Assembly (NCBI RefSeq): GCF_037975245.1
Contig: NC_092581.1
Span: forward strand, 9,989,303 to 10,053,302
Reading direction: 5' to 3'
DNA from: Apostichopus japonicus
Lineage: Eukaryota; Echinodermata; Holothuroidea; Aspidochirotida; Stichopodidae
Length of the DNA stretch: 64,000 bases
Part shown: in pieces, positions 1-13,900 of the stretch
Numbering within the stretch: position 1 is the first letter of the stretch
How the letters are laid out: each line of letters opens with the position of its first letter
The notes under the pieces: model-generated
Database searches by the model: none
Told to the model about the DNA's origin: nothing
Seen by the model: the letters and a program-made list of their open reading frames with translations, nothing else
Translations under genes and position numbers: made by a program

Positions 1-1887
1 TACAGAATAAGTTTCTTAAACAGAATATAATTTTATATATTTCTGTGGTACAAGTTGGGCTGTAACCAGATTGTGGCTAGTGCTAATTAGGTAGGTAAGG
101 TGAGGTGAGGATAGTAGGTAGGTAGGTAAGTAAGTAATTAAGTAACACAAGTAATGTTCAATTAAATATTCCGTTTCAATATCCAAAAAAATACATACAT
201 AAATAAATAAATTAACAAACAAACCAATAAATAAAACAATGAAAGTCTTCAAGATTATGTAGGAACTGAAATTACCAACTTAGAAATTATATGGAAATAC
301 ACCACCACTGCACAGAATCTGTTATTTACGCTGACACAAAGGGTAAAGGGAAAGGGGAACAGTTAAATTCGATTTCTCAAACATAAACTGAAAGAAGGTT
401 TTACATCAGCGAGGAAATTCTGCTCAGGTTGACACAAAGGAAGTGGCTGTGTGAGCAAAAATTAGGCACACCTGAAGCTTTGAATTTGGCTAAAGGTGTG
501 AGGAGATAAACACAGCATGTACAATGAGATAAACAGTTGGGGGTTGTTGATAAGCAGAGATTGCAAAATTAGGATGAGTGATAGAGGGGGTCACTGAGTT
601 AATTCATGGTCAAGTAAAAAAAGAGAGCAGGAATATCTGAAATGCCTAAAAGATGCTTTCATTTTATTCTTGATTTTTGTCTTTGTATTCTGTAACATCA
701 TCTTAAAGGTACCATGTACCACAAAGAGAGTCACGCAAAGAAGTTAATCTGAACCAAGAAGAGAGGGCGGTGTGATGCCTGGTTACACACAGTATGCAAG
801 GAACTGTAGCTTCTGCCTGGCACCACTAGCAAAGAAATGGTTATATAGGCTGGAAATCCCTCACCAACTAAGGGCTGACTAGCTCTATTAGTAGAGGGCA
901 GTTCAATGGTTTCAAAATCCTGTTTTACATAACAATGTCTTTGCTCCTTTCAAATTGCTTATATCTTCAGTCAATTTATTTGTTGATTTACTTGTAATTT
1001 AAACAAAACATGCTAAAATGACCTAGCAAGGTGACTTGATTTACTTGTAATTTACGAAAAAAATGTTAAAATGACCTTGCAATGTGACTTATTTTTAATG
1101 TTTGCAGTTATCGTCATCATTTTTTTTTGCTTGAATGTTCAAAGAGAGTTTAGTTAAAACTACTGTTGGCACAAAAATAGGGGTGACTATGGGTGCCTTT
1201 AAGGTATTTTAACAAGCCGCTGGTGAAACGGTGAGCTATGTGATGAGAGAAGAAGGCTGGGAAAAGTAGTTACCATGCTAAACTTTCACCTCTTTTAGTT
1301 CAAAAACTAGAAAACCATGATTTGAAAATTGGTAAAAGCCACATAGTCCAAGCCATGAGCTATCCTATGGTGGGTAGTGCTGCCTAGTTGAAAGTATCTA
1401 CCTATGCTCTAACGACTCATGGAAAGTGACAAATTTTAATAGTGTGTGAGTCAATGGAACAATTAATTGCCGTAGTAACCAAAGAGGAGTATTTTCAGGG
1501 AATTTAAACAAAATTTGTGATCAGATGGTAGGATATTATTCAGCAGTTAATGGAAAGATCTTTTACTAAAGTCCATCAAAATTGTACCAGGAGTGAAATA
1601 TTTTGGAATTAACATGGAACAATAAAATGTAATATTAACTCTGTGGGATGCTTATATTCTCTGTGTTAGCTGAAACCATTCATTAACTTGCTAATTAGAT
1701 GTTATCATATGTTAGTCACCAATAAATAAAACAGTCCCACTTAAGCTTGATGGAAATCCACTATGTGTGGTTATATTACATGGCCTTGATTAAAATAAAA
1801 TAAATAATAAAGAGCTTTGATGCAAAATACAGTTCAAAGCTGAAAACCAGCAAAAAAAATTAAAATCCTTACGGAAAGAGAACAAAC
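1..1887 (-). other. Start of intron 8 of the Ankrd6-like gene; no exon seen
   Basis: AT-rich, CpG-poor sequence without an exon I can recognise on either strand. It contains a diverged tandem duplication at 983-1091 and short GGTA/TAAG-type simple repeats near 95-170. The next Ankrd6 exon presumably lies left of the window. Confidence 0.5.
983..1091. repeat. Two-copy tandem duplication, about 54 bp
   Basis: TTGATTTACTTGTAATTT occurs at 983 and again about 54 bp later. Both copies are followed by an A-rich stretch, TAAAATGACC and a GTGACTT end. The copies differ by a few substitutions, so the duplication is not recent. Confidence 0.8.
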
Positions 1888-1965
1888 CTTATGAGCTGAC
1901 AGGATAAGAAGAACTATATCTGCGTGGTCGTTATTTCTGGCAAGTTCAAGGGGAAGCTGATTGTT
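1888..1965 (-). CDS. ANKRD6: Ankrd6-like coding exon 8, C-terminal capping repeat
   Basis: 78 bp (26 codons) from acceptor CTTGCCAG to donor GTTTGT. It encodes NNQLPLELARNND followed by HADIVLLILSAHK. The LPLELAR...D core matches the capping ankyrin unit after which vertebrate Diversin becomes basic and coiled-coil. I see no following exon between 1 and 1887. Confidence 0.83.
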
Positions 1966-4900
1966 CTGGCAAGAGAAAATGAGAAAATAATCACAAAAAC
2001 ATCAGTGTCAAACACAAAATATTAATGTTGACTTACACCAATACCCTTACTTCACAGAGACCCTTTAAATACTGCAGTTCACTGCTATCGAATGAGTTAC
2101 ATCTTTCAATAAAATCAATAATCCATATCCCCAATTTGCCTCTCAACTTAGAATTTTTCTTATGTCCTCACTGGACTTGAATCTCATTCAATCCTCTTAA
2201 ATTGCCCATTTTCACTTACCTTAAAGTACGGTTTGGTGAGTGTTTCCCCATTTATTGTCTATTCAGAAACTTAACGTTGTTTGGTCTCTCAATATCTAAC
2301 CCATCTTTGCTTGTATCATTAAAATATTTTAATCTTTCTTATGATCCTGCTTTCTGTTCATGAAAAAGTAGAAATATATCTTGAGACTCTCAAAGCCCAC
2401 GAAATTTACTGGTGTTGATCAAGAAGGCAACAAACAAGCTAACAAGACCACAACTAAATCTTCTGAGATTTGACCAAGCAAACAGCAAACATCACTTCCA
2501 AGATACCAGCCTAGATGCATGGATTGTGACCTTTGACCTCTTCTCAACTCAAAGTATCTTGGGATTCCTCTTTGAATTCCCAAAGTCCATGATGCATGCT
2601 TTGCCATGGCAACCACTTCCCATTAAAGTGAGCTGTGATTGGGTCGTTACTCCAGGACCAGACTCCCTGTCAAACTTACTCTATTCCTGAGGTGGGTGCT
2701 ACATCCAGACTCTATCAGCACTCTTGTTACTTTCTTCTTGTTGAGACCCGCAGCGATGTGAAGAGGTGTGTTTCCCACCTTTGAAACAAAGAAACCACAT
2801 AATAGTAAGGAATGATCCAGATTTATATTCTAGACATAGAAGATTGATATAAATGTTATTTAGTTAATGTGTAATCCTGTTAAGTGGTAAGGGAAAATCG
2901 AGAAGCGGAAGGGAGAACATGCCGACACATTCATATAGAGATATCAGCCCTCTGGACTTAAACCCACACAGCTGATAGAACTCCCATTGAGGTTTGTTGG
3001 ATATAGGAGAAGAATGGAAAGGGAATCACGACACTCTGTAAACCTGAACAGGATGAAAGAGAAGTTCTCTAGTTTTGGTTGTGACAAATGGGGAGGGGGT
3101 GGGTGAGGAGTGGGTAGTTTGAGAATAATATCTGGGAAACGGTAATGAATAAATAATCAAGGAACTGGTATTTTTCTTGTAGTTAATACAAATAATCAGT
3201 GGTGGGATTACAGGGGAGGGGAGGAGGGGGCACTTAATAATATACCATTGTCGACAGTTCGTTTTGGTATCTGGCAAATCTTTACACTAGGAAAATCATT
3301 TAAATTCACAATAGGCATATCGTGTGTTCTAAATTTCATGCAATCTTCATATGTTTCAAGTAATGCCTCTTTGTTTTTGCAGTCGGTGTGGTGTGAGTTT
3401 AAGTCAATTAAGTCAGATGCCGTGCACCTCGTATTTCCTTTGAGAGGGTAATATATGTGGCAGCTTGTCATATATGGCACCACCAAAATTGTGGCAAATC
3501 GGTCATAGATGGCACCGACAGGTTGTGGCAAGTTTCAAATGCAATTTGCAGTATTTAAACTATTAAGACACAGAGCAGTTACAGCGATTACCTTGTTCTG
3601 ACTGCTGGCATTGCCCCCAGCACTAAGTAGTATTCTGGTACAGGTCACGTGACCAAACATAGCAGCCACATGTAGAGGTGTCTCACCATTCTCCTGAAGA
3701 GGAAATAACGATTAGAATATCGATCAACTATTTGAGAGGGAACTTCAAATGATGAAGAAGATTCAGTTTCACTCTTAATTCACAACCCTATGAACCACAC
3801 AGAGTGGTGGTGAAGGGAGGAGGAAGAAGGGGCCTTGTGCTGAATAACGAGGGGGAGTGGGAGAGGGGGGACAGCAGATTGCATGACACAGGAACAGCAA
3901 TGACCTCAAAAAGAACTTTGGTTCAAAACATCAGTACTATTGAACCACCCACCCTAGGTATCCTTTCTTACTTTTAAACCTTTTCCAACAAAAAGTCACA
4001 TTTGTTGGATTACCCAGACAAAAGTTTGGTTGTTAAAGGTTGAAATCTTAAAGGAGGCTTGCATAACACTTCGGTTAGATATATATAGATATATCATGTA
4101 GGTGTAAAAGAGTCATTCTGTCTAAGAATAAACAAAGACACTGATTCTTATTTTCGTATTTGTTCTGTATAAACTTTGCTCTTACAATTTCCCAGTTTTC
4201 TAGGACAGTGGAGGAGCGACCATACAGTCAGGGGGGGGCGAATGCCCCCCCCCCCGATGGACTCAAATGGACTGCTGGCGCCCTTTTCAGCTTTTTACCA
4301 CTTTTTACTTATTCGCGATTATTGACTTTTTTATTTCGCTCTCATCTACCTATTAACATTTGTCACATTTTGTTGGTGTAATTTTCTGACAAAATGGCGA
4401 TGACACCTATTTATTCTTCATTTTTCTGCAAATTAGCAAGGCCCGGAAAGGGTCATTTCCGGCGATCTAGGGAGTATCTTTACTCTAAAAATACTACTTA
4501 AAATTTCTGAACGCTCCGCGCCAACCTGTGGTAGCGCTCTGCTTAGATAGTGTCGAAAGCGCCCCTACAGATCATTCTCGCCCCCTGTCCAATACCCCTA
4601 GCTTCGCCACTATTCTGTGAGCACTGACTCTTTATGAGCAGTATATTTATTCAAGACAGACACAGTGACTTATGGATCGACATTCAAAGCGCTACACAAG
4701 CATTAACTATGTACTTCAACTATATACTGCTCAACTATAAACCTACATCTTGCCAAGTCTCCAGACACTGTCTGTGCTGCCTGTGGCATTTATGCAACCA
4801 TGAAATGTGTCAACATGAATGAGTTTTGCCCAAGAATGGAGACATTCTTTTACTTTCTCTATTATCAAAGCACTCTAAGAAGCACTGTAAGAATACTATG

Positions 4901-7900
4901 AGTTCAACACTACTTGCATTGTTTCGGACGTCTGGGTTGGTTCCTGCCTTGAGTAAGACTCTGGTAGTCTCGTTGTGACCGTTCTGGACAGCTAGATGAA
5001 TCGGCTTTTGTCCGTTCTTAAAGATGAGGAAACGGAAAGATTAAGGGTGAGTAACCTCAAGGATGGGTATGAGGGACATTAAAACTATTACATCAGCTGT
5101 GCATGTTACTTCTAGTTCTAAGTCAAGACAAAAGATACAACACAAAATTACGTATCAGACTTGTATGTGACAGGATGTGTAGCTAGTACAAGAAGCAGAC
5201 AGAATCATCTCAATTTACTGGCAAACCATTTGCAATAATTCACTCATTCTGAATGTCAGCTGATTTCCAATTATGCAACATTTGGCACACATTTTTCACC
5301 ATTGGGAGAAATTAAAGTCAAACCTTGTAACAATGGGGGTACAGATACTGTCTCTTGTTAGACAGACTAATAAATTAACTTTACAAATGTGCGCTTGAGT
5401 CTTGAAATGGCTACATGCCAAACCATTATAGGGTTAGCTCTACTGAACAGCTGACAGACTAACATCCAAGGGGTTAAACTTTATGTGAGGTCCAGGGGCC
5501 CCAAATAAAGCCATATAACTGGGCCCAAATAAACCATATAACTGGGCCCCAAATAAAAACATAACTGGGCGTCAAATAAAACCATATAACTGGGCGCCAA
5601 ATAAAAACATATAACTGGGCCCCAAACAAAGCCATATAACTGGGCCCCAAAAAAAGCCATATAACTGGGCCCCAAATAGAACCAAATTACTGGGCCCCAT
5701 ATAACTGGGCCCAAATAAAACCATATAACTAGGCCCCAAATAAACCATATAACTGGGCCCCAAATAAAACCATATAACTGGGCCCCCAAATAAAACCATA
5801 CAACTGGGCCCCAAAACAAAACCATGTAACTTGTAATGTTGAGCTTACCTTGTTAGTGGCATGAATGTTGGCTTTCCCAATCTTGACCAAAGCGTCGACT
5901 GTTCTACTGTACCCGTTCCAACAGGCTTCATGGAGGGCAGTGTGGCCATTCTGAGAAGAACCGAAGAAGGGCAAATAAAGATTAAAGATAAAGAAAGAAA
6001 ATCACACCATAGTCTCTAATACTCTGTTCTCTAAATGACATACAACTGCTGATTATATTTGATAGAAATAGTTGAATTTTCCACAAGAAGTCACTAAAAG
6101 TATTTGGGTAATGATCTGTGCAAACTATGTGACGTACTTCTTCTCATCTTAGGTAACAAATTGAAATTATCCTCAATGATAACAGCCACTTCAGCCTCGA
6201 TTGTTATATGGTAAATAGTCTAGGCTGCTATGAGTGTGGTAGTTCTATTCTAACTGTTTAGGGTTCCTTTCAAAACCGAAAACAGGTTTGTCTTGTGATT
6301 TTTGTCTTTGCAATTGACCCTTATGATAAATTATAAATGAGAGATAATTAAATATTCAACAATAACTGCAACATATTGCTAAAACACATTGTTACAATTT
6401 TTTTTTTCATTTGACAGGGATTTTAAGTGCCAGATACAACAGCAGGACAAACTTTTTACAATTTCTTTCTGGTTTTTCCTCGGACAACCAGGCCTTACAT
6501 TTTGGTTGACCGAACAGTAAAAGAAATGTAGCAAACTATAAACAGAGACCACTATGTACACTGTAGGAGAGATGTGTAGTTTTAGTGGATAGAACACCAA
6601 CTTTTGTGATAATAATTTATCATTTAACCTGCTTGGACTATGACTACACCACCTCGAAAGCTGATTTGGGTTGTACAGAAATTTGGTCACTTTTCCGACA
6701 ACCGGACAAGCATTAAACTGTGCCTGAATAGTTTTGTACAATATATGTAACAGACTCCCACAAAAGAGATGTATAAACAATTTCTTGCAGGTCTTTGTTG
6801 ACTGCTCTACATTTATAATGTGCTGATTCCTTGGGACAGAATCAGTAATGGTGAAAATAGCCCAAGTTTCATGTGATTGTAGGCTCACTAGTCAGTATGA
6901 AAGTGATAACGTATTCTTGTGAGATGGGTATCAGCTTGTAAATGTCTTCACTATAAATTACATCTTATTTTACATTAGAAGTAGTCAAGGGAAGTTTTTA
7001 ACTTAAATCTGCATAATGAAACTGCATTGCATTTTGGACAATCTTTGCAAGGTATGTGTTAAAAAGTGACAATTGTAGAGATCAGTAATTACATCCAAAT
7101 TTTAAAGTATTTGGTAGCAGACTACATATGAATTAATTAATAAAATAATAAAAATAATTTTATTATTCCCCTCACAATTTATTGCAGAAGCTGACAAATA
7201 GATAAATATTAATATATCTGAAGGAATTGCAGTGAGAAAGATGAAGAAGATGATGAGGCAGATGATAATAATTTGTGAAGCTAGAGAGATAAATACCTCC
7301 TCCCTGGCTTCCACGTCGCACCTCTCCTCCAGTAGCACCATTGTACACTCTGTGTGACCCTCCATAACCGACTTGTGCAGAGCAGTGCAGCCAAACTGTT
7401 AGCAGATCAGGAGGACATGGGTAAAGAAAACGGAGTTAGTTTTAACCGGTTACCATGATCACCACAGGTTATGTAAATTCATGAATGAAAGAGCTTTACT
7501 TAAAATTGATACTTTTTCAACACTTAAATTAATCCCTGATTATTAGAAAAGAGTTAGCTTAAACCAGTAAACCAGGGTCACCACAGGGTATGTAAATTCA
7601 TGAAGAAAAATTTTTTATTTTATTTTAATTTTTAGAATTTTTAAGTGAGCACTTAAAATTGATACTTTTTCTGTATGAACGATCGATCTTCTTTCGAATT
7701 TAATACTTCCAAACCGAGACTTTTGTTAACCACTTGTGATTGTGAGTTTGGAGTCTTTGAAACACAGGTGTCCCTTGAAACCGGATTTCTTTTACTGCTT
7801 ATCTGTACTTATTACTCTAGTACAATGAGGACATGGTTACTACAGGGAATATTAATTTACCCTGTATTGTATCACAAAATGCTATGCAAAGTTGTCAAAT

Positions 7901-10900
7901 TGCTAGATGAGTGCAATGTTAAGATACATAGCAGGTTTTGTACGCAGGAACTGTAGTATTTTATAAGAGACAAAGGTCAGAACTCTCAACATTGCTACAC
8001 AAAAAGGCAAAATTTAATTATTCCCTGATTATTAGAAAAGAGTTAGCTTAAAACCAGTAACCATGGTCACTATGGGGTACACTGTTTAATATCTTCAAGA
8101 ATGAAAGATCTTGCACATATAAATTTGCTTTTTCTCTTGTAAGGAATGACTATCTGCCACCTCTTTTTTTCCTTGTTAAATTTCAAAATCCTCTTACAAA
8201 TCCTACCAGTTGTCACTTTCCATGTTAGTCAGACTGTGGAGTCATAAGAAATTTAGGCCTATCCCATGAAATGTTCAAAACTGAACACAGACCTGGAGAC
8301 TCATTCAAAATTTCACATTTAACCGCTGGAAGCAAACTTTCCAAATGTAGATGAGCACTGTTCATGACAATACCTACTTCTTACTTTCTAATAGCTTGGG
8401 GACATCACAAATTTGACTGATTTAAGCAATACCTGTATTGTATATTTCTTGGATTGTAAGTTTAACAAAAATTGTTTCTAGAAGGATTGCCTTTAGCCTG
8501 ATGTCTTAGGCTCCAAACACAACAATCCTGGGGACTTAGCCACTTCCAGAGGATGTTGCTAACATATTTCATTCGAGGATAAACTATTACAGATGATGTT
8601 CTTACCACCTCAGCACACACCTTCCTCCCTAACTGTCTCATTAACTAACTCCAAGCATACTACTTTATTATTACAATCAGACATAAACAAAACAGGATGA
8701 GAAGGACCTATTGATGGGCTGTTCTGGAAAAAGTCAGAGATTTGAGGGTAACCATAAAGTGACATATAATCTGCTAGAAATGCTGCAATGCCCACAATTT
8801 CCCTAAACATTTCAAAAAGACTCTAACACAAGCCCTCAGTAGCTCTTTTAACGATTTACAATATCTAATTTATTTTCATGGAAGGTAAAATTTTGTGACA
8901 TTCTCGGCATTCACAAATGTTCATGTTGCCATAAACTGAGCAAGATAGCTCTTCACTCAATTTTGGCATCATGAAGAATTGCTTGCTTCTACTTCAGGTT
9001 TCAGACCCTTTGTTAATAAAACCAAACTTCAACTAAGGCAACCCTAACCTCAAGCAGAAGGCAACACCATCCAAACAAAGTATGTTAAGCACACAATAAT
9101 GACAACCCAGGTGTCACAAAGCCCTACCTGATATTAACAAATTTGCTATGATTTGATATTCAAGATAACAGGTCTTGTTCATATTGACATACAACCAATA
9201 ATGTTTATACAGTAAAACAATCCCCCGTGCGGCTTATTTGGTATGCCCCAACTATGCGATAAAATCCGGCTATTAGACGTCTATTCATTATTACTCATGA
9301 CAGTTAACTGTTGTTTGGCTTGTCAGTTCAAGCCTCAGAAAAAAGAAGAATTAATTGGGGAATTTCAGTCATTAAAAGAACTGAGTCATCGCAATAAAAG
9401 AAAACATCAAAGCACATTTATGACTATAATGATAGCTGCACATGAATTATACCGGTATCGTTAAATGAGAGGGTCAATGGACGTTAAAGCAGCTGGTCGC
9501 ATAAATTATTCCAATTAGAATATCAATTTATGGAGCAAACTATATCAAATCCAATTATGTTTCTTCCCTCATGTAATGGAAGTATGTACACACTGAACAG
9601 CTTGTCGTTTACATGCAAGTTGGTGCAAAACCTGGTAACTCAGCTTTAATCAGTTTATGAATAATCCAGAGTTAAAGGGATAGTCCAAACTATAAATTTT
9701 ATATGAAAGAAGAACAGATGCTAAGTATCCTAGTAAAATTTGCATGCAATTCATACATCACATTTTGAAGATATTGATAGTTGAAATTGTGGCATTATGC
9801 ACCACAAATGAACTTGAAGCAAACAGGTGTGATGTCATAGTTGCACGCTGACGGGGAAAATGTTTTGTTTTTCACTAATTTGTTCGCTTATTGTTTTGAC
9901 CTTGGATTGGATGATCTAAGAAATCATTTATTTACTAACATTTTATCCCATTTTTAAAGAGTTTCAATGTAATCGAATAAAAATGAACTTTCTTACCAAT
10001 TGCTTGGACTGTGTGATGTGGTGGGGGGGGGGGGAGGAGGAAGGGGAGGGTGTACAACCACTCTGTGTTTCACCTTTTTAAATGGCAAATTTATATGAAG
10101 ATGATGGCCGAGTTCAGTTTACCGTGACGTGCCAAATGAATGCAATTTGAAGGTTTACCATGTAAAGATGTGGGTGCAGATGGTTAAATGAGAATCTATT
10201 GATAGTAAAAGACAGTTGTTAATATATATCTAGACTGTCAATGGTCTTACCGAGTCCTGAACATTTAATGCACAGCCCAAAGTCATACATTGCTTCATGG
10301 CTGCGGTATGACCAAAATGAGCTGCGTAGTGTAAGGCTGTGCGTCCGTACTGAGGAAGAGAAAGAGAAGAGAGAAATATATAATTTAGTTTGCTAATAGA
10401 GATCTGGCATTGAGTATTATTTGTGCTATTACTGTAGCTACAGTCAAAAGGCTTCTTGTGGTTTTGTTCTACTGAGATGTACCTCAATCTCCTACATGTG
10501 TTGTGCAGCCTGTTACATAATCTGCACACACTACTGTTTACAAGCTATCACTGTGATGGAAAAAAAACAAAGTCAATGTTCCAGGGTAGAAATGTCCACC
10601 GAAAAATGCCTAGCTTCACTTCAAAATGGTAGATTCTGAAGGAAGGGAGACAAGAGTGGTGGAGATCTGGATGTGGATAGAGGGCGCAGTGCTAAAATGT
10701 TACATAGTTAGTAGGTTAGGTAGAGGAGAGTGCATCAGTAGACTGGAGCCAGGTAAGTGAGAAGCCAAGTACACAGCAATACTCAATCACATGCTTTGCT
10801 AATAAATTTCTCAATGTAATATTGTATGTACATATAACAATATAACAAACTTGAAAACGACCAAACATGCACATAAACATACGACCAATACACACAAATT

Positions 10901-13900
10901 TTCGATGTTTTATCACTTTTCATACAAACGCAGAAGACTAGTACTCGCATCATCAAGCAGAAACTGTACTGTACGTATAGGTATGAGAAGGTACAGTACC
11001 TTTGCAGTACAGTATATTACATGTGACAAGGTTCCTAACATTTCAGCTTTATTGATATACTCATGAACCAAGTGAGATTTTAGAATCCATCACCCCACCC
11101 ACTCCAGGTAAAGTAATATCAAATACATTAACATCAACAGATACCTATTATAGCTAGAAGGTATATTTCTCCAATTAATGATACACTTAACTAAATATTG
11201 AAATTTGAACATTCTTGTCATAACCACTCACAAATATTTAAGTTATCTAGTTAGTTTGCAACTCACAAAGTATCAACATTGATGTAAGTATTATACAGTA
11301 TACACTCATAGGTCCTTTGGCAGTTTGCACATGTGTACATGTTTACAGCACTACTGTAGAGTACACATTCCTTTAGTTCTGCAGTGTAAAGCCTAAAATC
11401 CATCATCAACATTAATTGCCCGTAATTTGATTTATAATTGGGAAGCAGTTTCTATAATATAGAGGAATGACAAGCTTCTTAGTTTCCATCGACAGCCTTC
11501 AAAAAAGTCACTTTTTATCATCATCATCATCATGATAACGAGATCATGAAAATGTTTACTTAATTGAGAGGCCAGTGAAGTCAGAATTAATTTGATAAAA
11601 GCCATGGACTTTGAAACGAACAAACTTTATAGCCTTCAGTTTGTTTGTGTATAACTGTTTACCTCACCATTGACCAAGTTTTTTTTCTTTCTCCTGAAGT
11701 CAGAGAGGCACTCACAACCCCCCTCCCCTCCCCTCCCCCCTCCCCTCCCCTCCCCTCCCCTCCCCAAAATACATCAATAAAAATTTCAACTTGAAGCAAA
11801 AATTCATTTATATTTTCTGTCAAAAGGTATAATGGACATTTCCTCGTCTAATCGATCTTTGTCCGCAAGCTGAAAAATGTAAAAAATGTACATGGAAGTT
11901 TCCAATATCTGGAAAATACTGTGACTGAATGAAATTTTCATGACTCACATTTGGGTTGTGCCCATACCCTCAACCCCCCTCCTCCCATGCAGACCTTTAA
12001 TACAAACCATCATATTAACATTAATTTTGACACCTGTACTGTAATTCAAGTACTTAGGTGTTTGCAAGTATCACATTGCATGACTCATGTATGCAAGACA
12101 GTTTACAGTACCTCCAATCTTGTTGCAATATTTCACAGGCCTGCAGACTTGAAGAAGATACTGTACAGTACAGGTAGATGTAACAAAATTGAATCTATTC
12201 CCAGACAGACAAAGGAAGACAGTTCAGGTTGCTGAAACAAACTAAATTTCCCTCAGTTTGAAAAGCCTAAGAAATGTGATCTGACTGTTCGAATTTGTAA
12301 GGTCAAAGGCTTTTAATTCAATCTTTGGAGAACAATTTTTGAGTGCACTCAGTTTGTGAAATGGCAACAATGAAACTTAATGGTGTAAAACTCAGTTACC
12401 TTGGTACCAAAGATGACAAAACACCGGCAGTTGAAGGGGGGGAGGGGGTGTTAAGTAGCTTGAATGAATGTTACACCATCTGAGAATGTATGCTGTGTCA
12501 GTACATACTTTACATTTATGGATCTGCTTATTATCTCATCCTTGTCAAACAATTTTGCCCTATCATAGATGCTCAAAACCATTTAAGAGGCCTTGGAATG
12601 CCAAAGGCATCTTTGATGACAATTTGCTGGTGAAAGGTCACAAAAGTTAGGGGTTCTCATGTAAGATGAATACCTGATTTAAAGGAGTATTACTGACATG
12701 TTGTAAAAGGTAGCATCATGGATAAATAACAGTTAAATCCAATTTTTGTATAGCAGAACTTTTTGAAGGCTCTAAACGTTGTCTGTTTATAAAATACTAA
12801 CATTTCTATGACCAAAAATTGATATACATCTACATGCACTTGTGTACATACGTAGCAATGTGGCCAGTTTGCAATGCATTCTGGGATGCAATACCAGATA
12901 AATTATTCCCCAAGTGTGACGGGGGGGGGGGAGACCAAAATGTAAGAAAGCTTTCAAGTTCCATTAAGGAAGGGTGTACAGTACAACTGCACTATTTACC
13001 AGACTGACCAGTGTTAACATTTGTCATGAATCATAATGGTAACATCTTGAAAGTTAACCCCTCCCCCTCATTTTGCCATTCCAACCCAGTGGAAGATAAT
13101 TTTCTTCAAACATTGGCCTCAAAAGTGAATTTTAATTTTCGCACACATACTTCACCAAAAGAGTAGCCATGCAATAATTGCAAGGCAGGTATTTCTCTGA
13201 GAACAAGTAGGTGGAACCCATCAATTCACATATTTGCAATACAGGTCCACAGGTCTAACTTCAAAGGTTGGACAACACAGACCTCATATTCAATTTTGGG
13301 ATTTAATTGTCAGATTGTCATTTTCTGATAAAATTACTTCAAATTTCTGGTAGTCCATGAGCAGTGAAATAGAAAACTACCAGTAGACCTACTGTATGTA
13401 TGATTCATGAGACATAGGTTTTAAAACTCCCTAGGAGGAACCCTAAGTATAAATTCAGTTGCATATGTAATCAACAGAGAAAAGACTAGCAATTGCCTAG
13501 GTCACTTTTTAGTTCATACTCAGAAATACTTGGTCAGGTTCATTTCAAAATCCATGAAACTGTTCAAAGTGTCTAGTTATATTTCATTCTTTGGATTGAA
13601 AATATAAGAAACATGTCAACTATCAGAATCTATACAGAAACACACACTGCTTTGCAGTACAGTATTACCACTGCACATGGCATACTGCGTTCAGTAAAAG
13701 TTTTAGGCTATCACGTGTTGCATGGACACAAAAGCAATATATAATTACTACAACGAGTAAACAAATTTGAGAATAGATAATTACATGTACGTGGGTCCCC
13801 CTGTTGGGTATAAAATTTTGCTTCGATGTGTTTGTCCAAGCAAATTTTATGAATAGCAACGGAACTGCAAACATGTTTATGAAGTAGACATATGCACAGT

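Noticed and set aside
5481-5974. Minus-strand frames with LYGFIWGP repeats, one continuous with exon 4
   Set aside because: Translation of the intronic minisatellite; exon 4 has a good GTAAGC donor at 5848 that excludes it.
6379-6888. 169-codon minus-strand frame in intron 3
   Set aside because: No recognisable domain, low-complexity composition, and it cannot splice with the phase-0 exons around it.
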